From positions 50,117,574 to 50,181,573 of the forward strand of contig CM068842.1 of the NCBI GenBank assembly GCA_028554795.2: a stretch of 64,000 bases of DNA, read 5' to 3'. Source of the DNA: Sinohyriopsis cumingii. Taxonomy: Eukaryota; Mollusca; Bivalvia; Unionida; Unionidae. Numbering within the stretch: position 1 is the stretch's first letter; the number at the start of each line of letters is the position of its first letter. Positions 1 through 12,121 of the stretch are shown in pieces. Under the pieces are notes generated by a model. That model was given only the letters and a program-made list of their open reading frames with translations, was not told where the DNA came from and did no database searches. Position numbers and translations under genes: made by a program.

Positions 1-1110
1 GCCCTTTACCCTAGCCACCGTTACTGCTAGGGATGTGAGGAAATTATTATGTTATCATAAGGACTATGTGATGAGCCCTTTACCCTAGCCACCGTTACTG
101 CTAGGGATGTGAGGAAATTATTATGTTATCATAAGGACTATGTGATGAGCCCTTTACCCTAGCCACCGTCACTGCTAGGGATGTAGGGGGAATTATTATT
201 TTATCATGGGGACTATGTGATGAGCCCTTTACCCTAGCCACCGTTACTGCTAGAGATGTGAGGAAATTATTATTTTATCATGAGGACTATGTGATGAGCC
301 CTTTACCCTAGCCACCGTTACTGCTAGGGATGTGAGGGAATTATTATTTTATCATGAGAACTATGTAATGAGCCCTTTACCCTATCCACCGTTACTGCTA
401 GGGATGTGAGGGAATTATTATTTTATCATGAGAACTATGTAATGAGCCCTTTACCCTAGCCACCGTTACTGTTAGGGATGTGAGGAAATTATTATTTTAT
501 CATGAGAACTATGTAATGAGCCCTTTACCCTAGCCACCGTTACTGCTAGGGATGTGAGGGAATTATTATTTTATCATGAGAACTATGTAATGAGCCCTTT
601 ACCCTAGCCACCGTTACTGTTAGGGATGTGAGGAAATTATTATTTTATCATAAGGACTATGTGATGAGCCCCTTACCCTAGCCACCGTTACTGCTAGGGA
701 TGTGGGGGAATTATTATTTTATCATGAGAACTATGTGATGAGCCCTTTACCCTAGCCACCGTTACTGCTATGGATGTAGGGGGAATTATTATTTTATCAT
801 GAGAACTATGTGATAAGCCCTTTACCATAGCCACCGTTACTGCTAGGAATGTGAGGGAATTATTATTTTATCATGAGAACTATGTGATGAGCCCTTTACC
901 ATAGCCACCGTTACTGGTAGGGATGTAGGGGGAATTGTTATTTTATCATGAGGACTATGTGATAAGATCTTTACCCTAGCCACCGTTACTGCTAGGAATT
1001 TGGGGGAATTATTATTTTATCATGAGGACTAGGTGATAAGCCCTTTACCCTAGCCACCGTTATTGCTAGGGATGTGGGGGAATTATTATGTGAGCATGAG
1101 GACTATATTG
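1..1110. repeat. 74-bp tandem array, truncated by window start
   Basis: About 15 head-to-tail units of 74 bp. Each begins near 'gccctttaccctagccaccg' and carries 'ttactgctagggatgt' and 'ttatcatgaggactatgtga'. Units differ by scattered substitutions and 1-2 bp changes in the g-run after 'gatgt'. The first two units are nearly identical to each other, and divergence grows toward 1100. The array begins at base 1, so its true length is unknown. No open frame runs through it. Confidence 0.95.
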
Positions 1111-1346
1111 CATAGTGGTGTTTACTGATAGTGTATTTTTATCGAAATTAAGTACTGTACTGTTCTGATTTAGAAACTCCGAGTCCAATAATATATCAGG
1201 CTGTACATTTGGAACAATGTAATGATTTGTGTCTGTTGTATCATGATAAAATTTACAATGTACAACACTGGTGATCTGTTAAAAGAAACTGATTATCTTA
1301 TTTAACGATATTAAGCTCAGTAGAAACCGAGTTTCACTTTGATAAA

Positions 1347-1826
1347 ATGTCAGCGTTTAATGCAGTTATGTCATTCCCTGTATCTACAATGGCTGTCGTT
1401 GAAAATGAACCAACTCTAAATGCACCATTGTCACGTAACATTGTTGTTGGCGCTGAAAAGTTGATTATGCAGTGGCTAGAATCTAGTAGTTTGTACTACA
1501 TTTCTGCAACGCATGTTAAATATATACATACAGCCAGATTGAACAGTGTCCCTGTCCTCAACAATTGGGTTAACTGGTCCTTGTACAGCAACGCCTTTAC
1601 ACTGCTAGACGATCAACGTTTCACTTATCCTGGCCTATTTCTATTTTGCGGCGGCGACAATCCCGTTAGAAATGATCTTGATGTCTATAATACTATTACA
1701 TCACGTGTTGTGGTCGATATATGCGGCGCAGAATGGCACAATGTTGGCTTTTCTCAGACAATTGACAACAGATATTTGCAGGAAGACGTGACTCGAATAG
1801 CGGTTGAATTCTCGTCTCGTTGTTAG
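1347..1826 (+). CDS. Orphan ORF of 159 codons, function unknown
   Basis: An ATG-initiated frame of 159 codons ends in TAG, about 240 bp downstream of a 74-bp tandem array. Its base composition is less AT-biased than its surroundings, with several C- and G-ending codons and no simple repeat. That makes it look more like real or recently real coding sequence than most frames in the window. The protein is mixed hydrophobic and polar, with no signal peptide, no clear transmembrane helix and no motif I recognise. A glycine-rich turn (FCGGDN) sits near residue 100. Sequence after the stop (1827-2700) gives no obvious continuation. It could be a single exon, a fragment of a mobile element or a chance frame. 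I do not recognise the family. Confidence 0.3.
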   Translation: MSAFNAVMSFPVSTMAVVENEPTLNAPLSRNIVVGAEKLIMQWLESSSLYYISATHVKYIHTARLNSVPVLNNWVNWSLYSNAFTLLDDQRFTYPGLFLFCGGDNPVRNDLDVYNTITSRVVVDICGAEWHNVGFSQTIDNRYLQEDVTRIAVEFSSRC

Positions 1827-2762
1827 AGACCATACTGAATTCACTAAATCGGAAATTTACTTTAACCGTTTCAGGCGTATTTGGCTGGAACATGGCCAGT
1901 GATTCCTGCGTTAACCGTACGGCATCACTTTATGTTTGAGGGTTGTATTGCACAAGAACCAGCCGTATTATCACCGAATAAAGGGCTTTCACCATCTCTC
2001 GTTAAAATTCTTGCAAACATCGATATTTGGTCTCAAAGTCCATAAAATATTATTCGAGTAACTAGCCAGTGGTCAACGATCTTTCGTAAAGTTTTTGCTC
2101 GAGTACCCAAACCGATTGGAAAACTGCCCAAAGTGCTTTTTATTTTTGCTTCATAAAGACTCCTTATTTGATCTCGCGTCCGTTTATGTGGATTGTTATC
2201 AAGATAATACTGTTCTTGCTGTGGCTGGAAATTTTCTTATTGGCTTTTCCGCTTCTTGAATAAGGTCCAAGCCACAAACATTTACATCCATGCATATGCA
2301 TCCTGGAGTAGAATATATCTCGACAAAGTTACGGACCCGATGATAGATATGACTTAATGCAGGCCTTAACGTCACAAATGAATGGATTCATTTTAAGAAA
2401 CTTACCATTCAAAACTCTCAACAAACAGTTGTGCCACTGCTGAGCGGCCTAGTAATGGAGATGACTATTTAGTAATAATGATTTTGTCCATCGGCATTTG
2501 TGATCGCAAACTGTGTTTGTACATGCGAGAGATAAAAATGACGAAATAATCCATACTAAAACTCGGATTCGACCACCATGTGCTACGTTTTCTTGGCTCC
2601 ACCGGGCATAGCATAATCCTTGCTAAGACTTTACGTAAGAATTGTTGGGAAATTAGTCTCTAACATAGACCTTTTTATTCCTGCTGCTCAGTTCGGGTGA
2701 AATTTCTAGTTTGACTATAAAGTCACATCGCATTGTTACGTGGTGGTGGTGGTTAACGTTCT
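1827..2762. other. Unassigned sequence
   Basis: About 0.9 kb with no tandem structure, no recognisable protein match and no frame worth reporting. Its composition resembles the preceding ORF more than the AT-rich background, so it may belong to the same unidentified unit. Confidence 0.4.
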
Positions 2763-3516
2763 CTAGGAGATGATTGACCACGGTGTTATTGCCCTGATCG
2801 AGTAAATAAGAAAAGAAAATATGAGATTAATTGATGGAATAAACAGAGATCAGGGAAGAGATAATAAAAAAAAAATAGAACAGCACGAGGCCTCGTACGT
2901 AAAATATAATTTAATCAGTGATATCAACAAAATGAAATTGAACATGAAGTTTGAAGGGTACACTTCTCTTAGAAATAATTACAAAGTTTATAATAAATGA
3001 ATGCAATGAGCCGTTCTGTTTAAGCCGATAAGACAAATTTCATAATGATATCGAGTGAACGATAGAGCTAAAGACACTTTACATAAAGACATCATGCTTG
3101 CATTGCTTGCCGTGCTTCCAAATTCAAAGTTGGTAACAGATTAGAGTCGACGTATTCCTTTTCCTCTTCTCTCTCCAGCCTCTTTCTGTTCATCAACCAT
3201 ATTTTGGTTGTCTCCTCCTTTTGCCCACTGTGTATATATGCAGCTATTTTCCTTTTGAAAAAGAAATAAATAAGCAACCTAAATATTTATCTTGTGATTT
3301 ACTTCTGGGCTCAAACATCACTTACCCAGATGTCTTATCTCAGTTAAACAGAAACTAAGGCTCTTATTGGTAAGTTCGCAGCCTGACAGCCGATACACAA
3401 ACCTTAGTACAGAAGATTAATATATCTCCCAAACGGCTATTAAGTAACTGAACGATAACATAATCTAGACCTCTTAATAAACCATCACTACGTCCTGCTT
3501 TGGACTAAAAATCACT
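2763..3516. repeat. Dispersed repeat A, copy 1
   Basis: This segment is collinear with 63233-64000 in the same orientation. Shared anchors in order include 'accacggtgttattgccc', 'gtaaaatataa', 'agccgttct', 'agctattttcc' or 'agctattttttc', 'aagcaacctaaat' and 'ttcgcaacctga' or 'ttcgcagcctga'. By eye the two copies are about two-thirds identical, with indels, so they are old. No terminal inverted repeats or target duplication are visible. I cannot assign a family. Confidence 0.75.
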
Positions 3517-3779
3517 AACTGGACTCATTTTGTCGGTTAAATGAATTCACAACTTCATTACACAAATGAATTGATGGAATTCACTCCTTGTCTTAACTAC
3601 ATTATTTGCTAACTAATAACCCATCGCGTGAACATCCTACGACATATCAGAAATTCTTGGCAATGAAATAATGTATGAAATCCCTAGCCTAAGCGGCGGA
3701 TCATATACAGTTCAAGACGAATGAATACAAACAATTATCTTCCGTACTCAAAGTAAATATATATGAGTATCCAATTATC

Positions 3780-4135
3780 ATTGCCATTTAGTTTTGTATT
3801 CAAATTTGGTATACAGTTAATACACTGGAAAACTGCATTCCCAAACGCATTGCGGTTTTCAAATCGTCTGACCCTCAGCGAACTGTTGATAACGGCATTC
3901 AGCCAGAAAGCACACGAAGCTAAATTAGAGTTGTACAGAAAATATGTAAGGCACATATGGACCAGTTCTAATACCATGCTACTTCAGAAAGTCTGTCACA
4001 TCGGCGGATTTATGAGCCGGTGTGTTGCCATGTTGTAGAGGGAAATATCGAGTACCGATGGGCGGAAGGGTTATGTTTTACGATGTTTGGCATCAATTAG
4101 GAGGCATGAATAGACCCATTGTCCCTGGCAGAGAT
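3780..4135 (-). mobile_element. Mariner-type transposon relic (transposase C-terminal part)
   Basis: The reverse complement aligns with the mariner relic at 40985-41300. Shared stretches include 'gtgacagactttctgaag' and, further on, 'cagacgatttgaaaaccg' against 'caggcgatttgaaagccg'. In protein terms the conserved tail reads RRFENRNAFGNAVFQCIN, a typical mariner transposase C-terminal block of the form RRFxSRxAxGxAxxQC. The segment around the HDN and DLAP motifs is badly degraded here. This is a plain Tc1/mariner DNA transposon fossil, inverted relative to the copy at 41 kb. No terminal repeats were found. It is certainly inactive. Confidence 0.65.
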
Positions 4136-4493
4136 GTACTTAGGCGTAATGTTATTTTTGACGCCTTTATATACTAGGATCGATATATGGTATTTGTTTC
4201 TATCATGAACAGAGAGCCAGTACAATTTTCTGAACATTTCACCTGAAGTGGATGTGACGTCAACGTATAATATAAATCTCGCTGCTCAATGTATGGAGTT
4301 TTGTTTATTCGCTCAATGCCACATGTTGATGCGTTACCCTAAAAACGTACTATAGCCAAAACGAAGTCTGATGGTAGGCATTAAATGCTAATTGTTGAAT
4401 AATCGTTGGAATGTATGAGGATATGCGTTTTTAAGAATAGATTTAGTTGAGAGTATTCAACAAATCTGATGACTATGAATGTATGAATGTATA

Positions 4494-4572
4494 CATAATC
4501 TATAAATATCCTGAGTATAGACATAATCTATAAATACCCTGAGTGTAGACATAATCTATAAATACCCTGAGA
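4494..4572. repeat. 28-bp tandem repeat, three units
   Basis: Three consecutive units of 'acataatctataaata' plus 'ccctgag' or 'tcctgag' and a short spacer. They are nearly identical and so probably recent. Confidence 0.85.
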
Positions 4573-4973
4573 AGATATTGAGAAGGAACGTGTTTCAATT
4601 GAAAACTTTCGATAGATAATATAAAATCTGCATTATCACCCATTTGTTGTCCATTACCATTGTTCATGTTCATGTGGGTGTGTTTCGAAGATATATTTTC
4701 ATGTGATTTGAAACAGAGAGAAGGACGCCTCTCCAGTTTAGTTTCCATATTGTCTGTTGATTTCCTAGATGAATGAATAGTCGCGTCATCAGCGAATCAA
4801 TCAGTGTTACATTGTGCAGCATGGAACGGAAGTTCATTTGTATAAATTATAATAGAATGCGACTTTAACAAGACCCCTGTGGAACACTACGAGTAATTCC
4901 CCTGAAGATAGAATGACAGTTATAAACAGTTATAAACTGATACAATTTGTTTACAATTATCAACATATGATCG

Positions 4974-5004
<31 letters not shown>

Positions 5005-6867
5005 TTGGTGCTTCTACAAATATATCTTTATAAACAAATTAGTGTGGTCTACAAAATCAAATTTTCAAAACCATTAAGTGGCATATTCTGCTCAAGTAAT
5101 TTCACCACTATTTACAGAGTTTATAAATTAATATATTAGTTCAGTCAAAGCAGTTACCCAAGAGAGATGGGTACTGGAATCTGAATATGTTGAGTGCAAA
5201 AGGTTATATTTATTACGTTACGAAAAATACCGAACATGTTTTCAAATAGTTTTATAAAAGCAGGAAGGATTGATATTGGTCTGTTGTTAGAGTGGTAAAT
5301 TTTGTTTACAGACCTTTAGCTAGTTTGAATGTATTCAAACAAGAACCTATTTGAAATAAACTGTACAGCAATATCTTAAAGATTGATAAATATTGGCTTA
5401 TTGGTGTTTATTTAATTGCAAATGTTAGCGTTATACTCAGTGTGGAGACTGCGAAAGTAATTCCATATTGGCTAAGATTTTTAGATTTAGAAATTAATTT
5501 GGAACAGTAGTTTTCTAAGCTTGTTTAAGAGGCAGTTGGGATTTATGTATGAGGTATATAGCCTATTGTTTTCGCATGCCTTTCAAGCGATGAACTCTGT
5601 CTCTAAGTTAATTTGCATTCCTTGTATACATGAAAAAGCAGTCCAAAAGTTTTAGTTTTCCACATTTTATTTTTGGACGAAAGCATTTGTGTTTAAAACA
5701 TGTTTAACATCAGTGTATCGGTCTGTAAACCACTGGTCTATATCTTTTGACGAAGGAAGGGTAAACAAAGCAGTTTTAAATTCACCAAGAAAGTCCATTA
5801 CATCAAACTTCACAAAAAAAGGCTGTAAAAAGGCTGTAAATAAGGTATAAGTGTTTATGTTGTTGTTTTAAATTTTGAACCAAGTTTCCCTTGTAATACA
5901 CACAGTAGAATGAATTAGTAGATCATTCTGATTTGGAGACTTAAATATAATCTATCGAAGCGGAAAAAATTGTTGCAATTAGGGGAGGAGATCTGACAAT
6001 CTTGTGCATAAAAAGCAGCTGTCTTTGGTTAGACAAACTCTTAGCAGAGTAAAAAATAATTTTATTACGTGGCAAGCATAATTAATTTCATCAAGTTTCG
6101 GAGGAAATGTCTGACATTTATTTTTTTTTCGTATTCTAACGTTTGTCTAGAAATTGACCTTCCCCCCCCCCCCCGTATTTAACTGAATTTCAGACTGGAT
6201 TTCAATGTAGTCTCAACATTAGTATTTGGAATTTAGTCGGGTATACGAAGTGGAATATGCATACCAATAGATGACGGTGGGCTGGTTACATGAACTGACA
6301 GTTCGAGCCATGAAGGTATCGTTATACATTTACATGCAGTCTGAGTGCTTAGACAACGCTCCTTAATACAATTCAGATATTGTAGAGAAACAAATGACAA
6401 ACTTAGTGCTGTATATAATCACGCCATTTAATGTAAGGTCGCTCAATGGTCGGTGAAATCCCTGTCGTTCAGTCTGTACTTCGAGTACTTTTGTTAAACT
6501 ATTCAAGCTGCAGATTGTACAGTGTCTGCCTTAGTGCAGTTGAAAAATACTAGACACCGAATTATCCGATAAGCTATTATATGAAGTATATTGAAATACG
6601 TTTCGCGCCAGTTTGGCGTCTGGTACTCTGGTCGGGCTTCACGATGCGCTTTGCTTTCCATTGCGGGTGATTGGTAAGAGGTGATTATTACAGTATTGCA
6701 TGAATATAGTTTATATTTTGTAGCACTAAGCTGTACTCTTTTTGTGCACGTGCAGTTTGTCAGAATTAAAATACATGTCAGGGATTGTCCCATTGGCAAG
6801 ATGAAAGTAATCAATTTGCTGACAAATGTTACATTTATCCATAAAATGTCCTAAAGCGTTGTGCTAT
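4573..6867. other. Unassigned AT-rich sequence with a (GA)n tract
   Basis: About 2.3 kb without a supportable gene. It holds a (GA)n microsatellite at 4977-5005 and a poly-C run at 6163-6175. Short frames on either strand carry no recognisable motif. Confidence 0.6.
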
Positions 6868-7545
6868 AAGGCCTGATATTAATACGCTGTCTTGACTCTG
6901 TCAGAGGGTCTGATATTCACATGTTGTATTGGATGTGATGTGATGTGATTTTGATTTTTAACGTAGCTTTAACAATTTTGCAGTCATATCGCTACGATGT
7001 CTGCAGTGTGGCAGTTTATAGTGATGTCTAGCACTGGGGCATCATGCCGCAGACATGTAGCATGATGTCCCACCCAATCACATTATCTGACACCAGGCCG
7101 ACCAGTCCTAACACTAACCTCTTAATGCTGAACGCCAAGCGAGGCAGCTGTTAGTACCATTTTTTAAGTCTCTGGTATGACTCGGCCGGGGATCGAACCC
7201 ACGACCTCCCGCATCCGAGGCGGACGCTCTAACCACTAGGCCACCGGATGTTGTATTGGAACATTCTGTACTGATTCTGTCATAAGGTCGGATATTACTA
7301 CAATAAATATGGTGTCTTGGATCTGTCCCAACGTCTGATCATAGCATGTTGTATTATGTCATAAAATCTGATAATAACATCTTCTCTTGCCTCTGTCATA
7401 ACGTCTAATATTACCATACTAAACATGGTGTCTTGGCTGTCACATGGTCTGCTAATAACATGTATTGACTACGGCATAAAGGCTGATATTAAAAAGTCTG
7501 TATTGACTACGTCATAAGGTCTGATATTGCCATATAGTCCTAGGT
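6868..7545. repeat. Degenerate tandem array interrupted by a SINE
   Basis: Loosely repeated units of about 45-60 bp built around 'ggtctgatatta', 'catgttgtatt' and 'tgtcttgactctgtcat'. They occur at 6868-6933 and resume at 7248-7545. The SINE at 6934-7247 splits the array, and the unit text continues across the insertion, so the array is older than the SINE. Confidence 0.7.
6934..7247 (-). mobile_element. tRNA-derived SINE family 1, copy 1
   Basis: Read on the minus strand, the element starts with a tRNA-like head. It has an A-box-like 'tggcctagtggttagagcg' and a B box 'gggttcgatccc'. A cloverleaf fit puts the anticodon loop at 'ctcggat'. A roughly 230-bp body follows, ending in a short CA/TG-rich tail next to 'aatcaca'. 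Homologous copies lie at 15490-15785 (-) and 47423-47740 (+). The insertion is flanked by a perfect 13-bp direct duplication, 'atgttgtattgga', at 6921-6933 and 7248-7260, which is the mark of LINE-driven retroposition. The internal Pol III promoter boxes look intact, but no expression can be claimed. Confidence 0.92.
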
Positions 7546-8465
7546 CTGACTTATGATGGTAGAGTACTAAGGTCCCTGTTTGATTATTCATATTCAATGG
7601 TAGCACCAGGAACTTTTCAAAGTTTGCTAAGTTTTGCGGTTGGATTTAGCGCCGACGCTTTAACTCCTTTTAATATCGAACTGCCAATCAGGAATGTTTT
7701 CGTATGTTAATAGTTGTTTGGATCATTGCTACAGTTAGCTGGATATCTTTTTTGTTAGTGTGCAGCGTCTTACTGAGTGACGGATCTTGCTGGTCTGTCT
7801 GTCCATTTTTTGTCTACTGGAAAGTTTCAGTTCAGCACCGTTTTGTTTAAGCCTCTCGAAAACAGTTAGGATTTATGTTAATGAACGCATTAGTCTTTGT
7901 TGCTATGTCAGACCCAACTTTGTCCATTGAATTACTGATGTTTGTGATGCCATATTTTGGTCTGTATGTCGTAACGCTTTACTTGTCTTGTAACTTCTTT
8001 CATTCTGTCGCTGAGTCCTGTTTCTGCCCGTATCAAGTGTCCCAGTTATTTTGTCAGAGAAGCATACTAGAATAAGGCTCTTTTTCTGAACACTAAAATA
8101 CTTGATTTAATTGCACTGGGTTCAGACATGAAATTATAAACATCCGCGGGCATTCGTCTACAGTTCAAAGAAACTCAGAATCCCAACTGATTTATGATTC
8201 TATGCACTCCGACAATCTTCAGGAAACCATACTGGTTACATCATATAATGCCTTTTCTGTCTATCTCGATTTCGAGTCTTTAGAACCAATAGACTCAGGG
8301 GAAAATTGATTCAGGCTGATTGTTTTTCACATTATTGCCAGTTGTATGGGATTTATTTTGTTTCGTTATGCGATTCTTATCTTCACTTTGTTGATATTTA
8401 AATTGTAATGTATTCTCGTTATTCCGTTTATATAATGTTGCCATATTGTCATTTAATTCAGTCTA
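7546..8465. other. Unassigned sequence
   Basis: About 0.9 kb of non-repetitive sequence. A 66-codon frame at 7875-8075 (+) is hydrophobic but has no recognisable family and no splice context. I see no gene here. Confidence 0.5.
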
Positions 8466-8719
8466 CAGGGGCGGATCGTGCGGTGTGGGGGTGGGTCCGG
8501 GGTTTCTGGAATGTTCCCATGCTAAAACAAAACTAAAAAATGTAAACATACCGTCACTGGTCACTTGATGTTTGACCATCGTTTTATAAATTAGTTATTC
8601 GGTATTATTCACACTGATGTCAATACACACATAGATTTTTGATTTGATGCCCTTGCGAGGAAAATGAGGGCTTTTTAAAATTTTGTCTCTGCCCCCAACA
8701 CTTGAACTGATCGGCACTG
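8466..8719. mobile_element. Probable hAT-type MITE, decayed
   Basis: The left end begins 'caggggcggatc', a common hAT-type terminus. The reverse complement of the right end reads 'cagtgccgatc', matching about 9 of 12 positions with one gap. C/G-rich subterminal stretches ('gtgggggtgggtcc' left, 'ctctgcccccaac' right) are roughly complementary. The hexamer 'agtcta' flanks both sides (8460-8465 and 8721-8726), a possible remnant of an 8-bp target duplication. There is no coding capacity. The call rests on degenerate termini, so it is only moderately secure. Confidence 0.45.
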
Positions 8720-11363
8720 GAGTCTATAATGGATGGGTGATTATAATTATCAACTACGGCAGCCAAGAGCTTAAATGTCATAGAATCACTAAGTGTATAA
8801 TGCACGTTTTTAGACATTTTCAGACAGTACTCATGTTACTGGTATTGATGCAAGGATTCCCGCAAATGATGCAACAATTCAAGCTCGAACCGTTTTGATT
8901 TATATAGTATAGATTGTTACTTGTAGCCATAGAGGTTGCATTTCTGTTATTGTGACTTTAATTCGCTTTCGTGTGTTGAAGGGACAGTTTATATACACAA
9001 GTTAAATGCCGCAAGCACCGGCCCAATATAAACAAGTGATAAAAAATAAAATAAAAAAGTGAGGTCAGAGAGGTCCATCTTTTCGGATCGCTATATTTAA
9101 GCAAAGCATAAGAATATTATTGTGCCTGACCTGCGAAGGAAATGGACCCCAACCCCAAATTTTACCTGCAATTTTCACTTCCGAAGGTCACTTTTGACAT
9201 CAAGTGATGCTCACATTGCAAAAGCAAGCTGTTTTTGTAGGTGATAATTTTGAAAAATATTTTGTACTAAACAGCTTGATCCAATTCAAAAAAGTTGCCG
9301 TTTATGACGTTTTTGAAATAGTCTGCTTGCCTTGAACCCATGTATCTAATGATGTGGGTGGCCAGCTGTTTTTCCTAGCCGATTATTGGCATTTAACTCT
9401 CTGCATACTGTGAAGTAACTATGGGAGATGCAAATGCCTCACATCAATTTCAAAACCAACACAAGCCCGAAACACCTTATTCACAACTATATTCATATGT
9501 TTAAGTATTCAACAATAACATCTCAAAACGTCACATCATAGCCTTAAGTTAAACAATTTGACAGGGGACAATTTGCGAAACTATCCCTGCCACAATACAT
9601 CTGCGTTCCGAATAGATTACAACTCTGGCAGGAAATTGACATTCAGGTCCTTGGTGGCTCAACATTTCTCACCTAGAAATCGTATTTTATAGTGACACTT
9701 ATTTCCTAATTGAATGGCTATATCTTTCGTGTTCGTGGCCAAGCACAGAATATATAATAAAATACATTACGATATTCTTGCATTAAAATGCAAGTATTTT
9801 TAATCAAATGAAGGAAAATTATTTTCATGTATCAATTATAGAAATCCAGGAAGTACCTTGATATATAGTGGGAACTTTTGATAGAATCGTTTGCAATTCA
9901 GCTTTGGGCACTTCGAATTTAACACTAAATTGTGAGATGTGAATTCTCCGCGAAGTAATTTTTTGAACCGCAAAACTGATGATCAAACAAACCGAAGAGA
10001 GTATTTATAAATTACATTTCGATTCAGCGTTAAATTTCGATTTAACGATACATTTCGATTTCACATTAAATTTCCATCTCTATGCATCATCATGGACAGA
10101 CGTGCTTTACGTTTTCATTTATCAATCAAGAAAACCGTTAATGTGATCCTGATTTTAGCCTCCTTCACTAATAAAGCGAAATTTTGCCGCTTTTTTATAT
10201 TATTAGATTTTCACTGACCATTCAACTAAAACTTTCTCAGGATGATAAACGTTCATTGCTATCAAGCATCTCATGACGTCAATAAACATACCATTTTGCC
10301 ACTATCGTGACGATAGACGTCTAATCTACATTTTTATAGACACATTGGATATGCTTTAACGTTATCTTAAAAGGGTTCGCTTGCTTTCAATAATGACCTC
10401 CTTCAATAATGTTCTTCGAGCTAATAAATATAAGAGAAATACTTCACAACCTTTTTTTTTCAAGAAGGAGAAGGTTACTTGAGGCCATTGATAACAAGTC
10501 ATGATTAATCAAGGCATTTCAATTTATAGAAGACAAATTTCCTCTTTGTAGGTGGTAGAGTTGAAAATTTGCTGCTTGTGTGTTACCTCTGAAGGATAAA
10601 TCGTAGGTCAGAAAGGTGAGGTTAACGATGTCAGAATCGACGCACGCCTGAGTCATGATAAATCTCATAAAAATCGCAACTGTTTGCACTAGAACATTTT
10701 CCTTGATTTATTTTTGCTCCCACTGCTTTCAGTAGTTGGATGTCCTTCCGTCCATACAATAAATCACCTATCCTAGACAAATTAATTTAGTTATGTCTAC
10801 CTACATTCACAATCAGATCAGATCAGATGATCAGGCCGACACATAATTTGTTCTGTTGTTCAGCACATTCCAGCTTTGTGACAGACTTGCTTTAATGAGA
10901 AGTTTTGTGAACAGAATTAAGAGAAAATTAACTGGAGGTAGAAAAGGATATTTGATAAGCATGTTAGAGATCCAGTGCAGATACCCTGATTAGCTACGCA
11001 TACCATGATAGATATTTTTCAATTGTTTTACACATTTTTAAGCTTTTGAACTTTGACATTTATTTCATTTGCACGATAAGCAGAAACAACTTGAGGTAGA
11101 GAAATTAAACTTAGTATGTATTTTTGGATGCAAATGCATATGACCCAGTTATATTCTTATGACATTATTGTAAGATTTCTTTATTCATAATTTGTTTTAA
11201 ATTTTATTTCTTACTTTGGCTTTTTGGTTTGGGCATACGTGTTGTGTAGTCACAAACCTAACTGCTTTAGTTTGGGAAACCACAGGTTGACGGCTGCCTA
11301 AAATATTTCAAAATGGTAATCGAGCTGTGATTTGGAACACATATTATTCAGACTATTTCTATT
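8720..11363. other. Unassigned AT-rich sequence
   Basis: About 2.6 kb with no supportable gene. A short 24-bp-like repeat built on 'acatttcgatt' and 'ttaaatttc' occurs at about 10013-10072. The rest shows no clear tandem or inverted structure. Confidence 0.55.
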
Positions 11364-11546
11364 TAAGAGTACTGTGAATATAAGAGTACTGTAGATATAA
11401 GAGTACTGTACATATAAGAGCAATGTAAATATAAGAGCACCGTAAATATAAGAGCACCGTATATATAAGAGCGCTGTAAATATAAGAGCACTGTAAATAT
11501 AAGAGCACTGTAAATATAGATCACTGTAAATAAAAGAGTACTGTAA
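11364..11546. repeat. 17-bp tandem array
   Basis: About 11 units of 'aagagcactgtaaatat' with point variants such as gtactg, caccg and gcgctg. A minus-strand frame through it is repeat-derived and should not be read as a gene. Confidence 0.92.
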
Positions 11547-12121
11547 CACGCGGCTTTACAAAGAATCTCGACATGTTTTCATTTGGAACATTACGCCCGA
11601 TAATTACACTGTAGTAAACTACTTCTGTTCGGACTTAGAAAGAATGTTTCTGTATTCACATCCTTTGCATGTACTTTCTATATCTATAAACGTTGGGGGG
11701 GATATAATATAATTTTTTTTAAAAATTGTTTTATGACTAGATATTTAGTGCATGCTTTGTGCATGGAATTATTAATAAAGAGCAGAGCACAATTTGAGGA
11801 ATACAGATCTTTTTAGAAATATGATACAGCAAAATATTATTTCTTCTTATAACAAGTGTATTTAATTAATGTTACGGAAACGAGTGTAACTGTATGTCGC
11901 CGACTAAAACTTCCTACTGTGTTCAAAAAGAGGACAGTTAGAAATCAAGGAGTTCCATAGACAGTGAAAGAATACTGACTTAATAATCTGAACTAATAGA
12001 CGGGTATAGGGGCTATTGATGCATACTTTGTATTAGTGATTCAAACGTATGTAGATCTTGAGTTTTGTTACTGACTTATTGTGCTTCTGCGAAAAGGTCA
12101 AAAAGCGCAGAATTGCTATCT
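11547..12121. other. Unassigned spacer between two arrays
   Basis: About 0.6 kb of AT-rich sequence between the 17-bp and 49-bp arrays. No gene or repeat is recognised. Confidence 0.5.
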
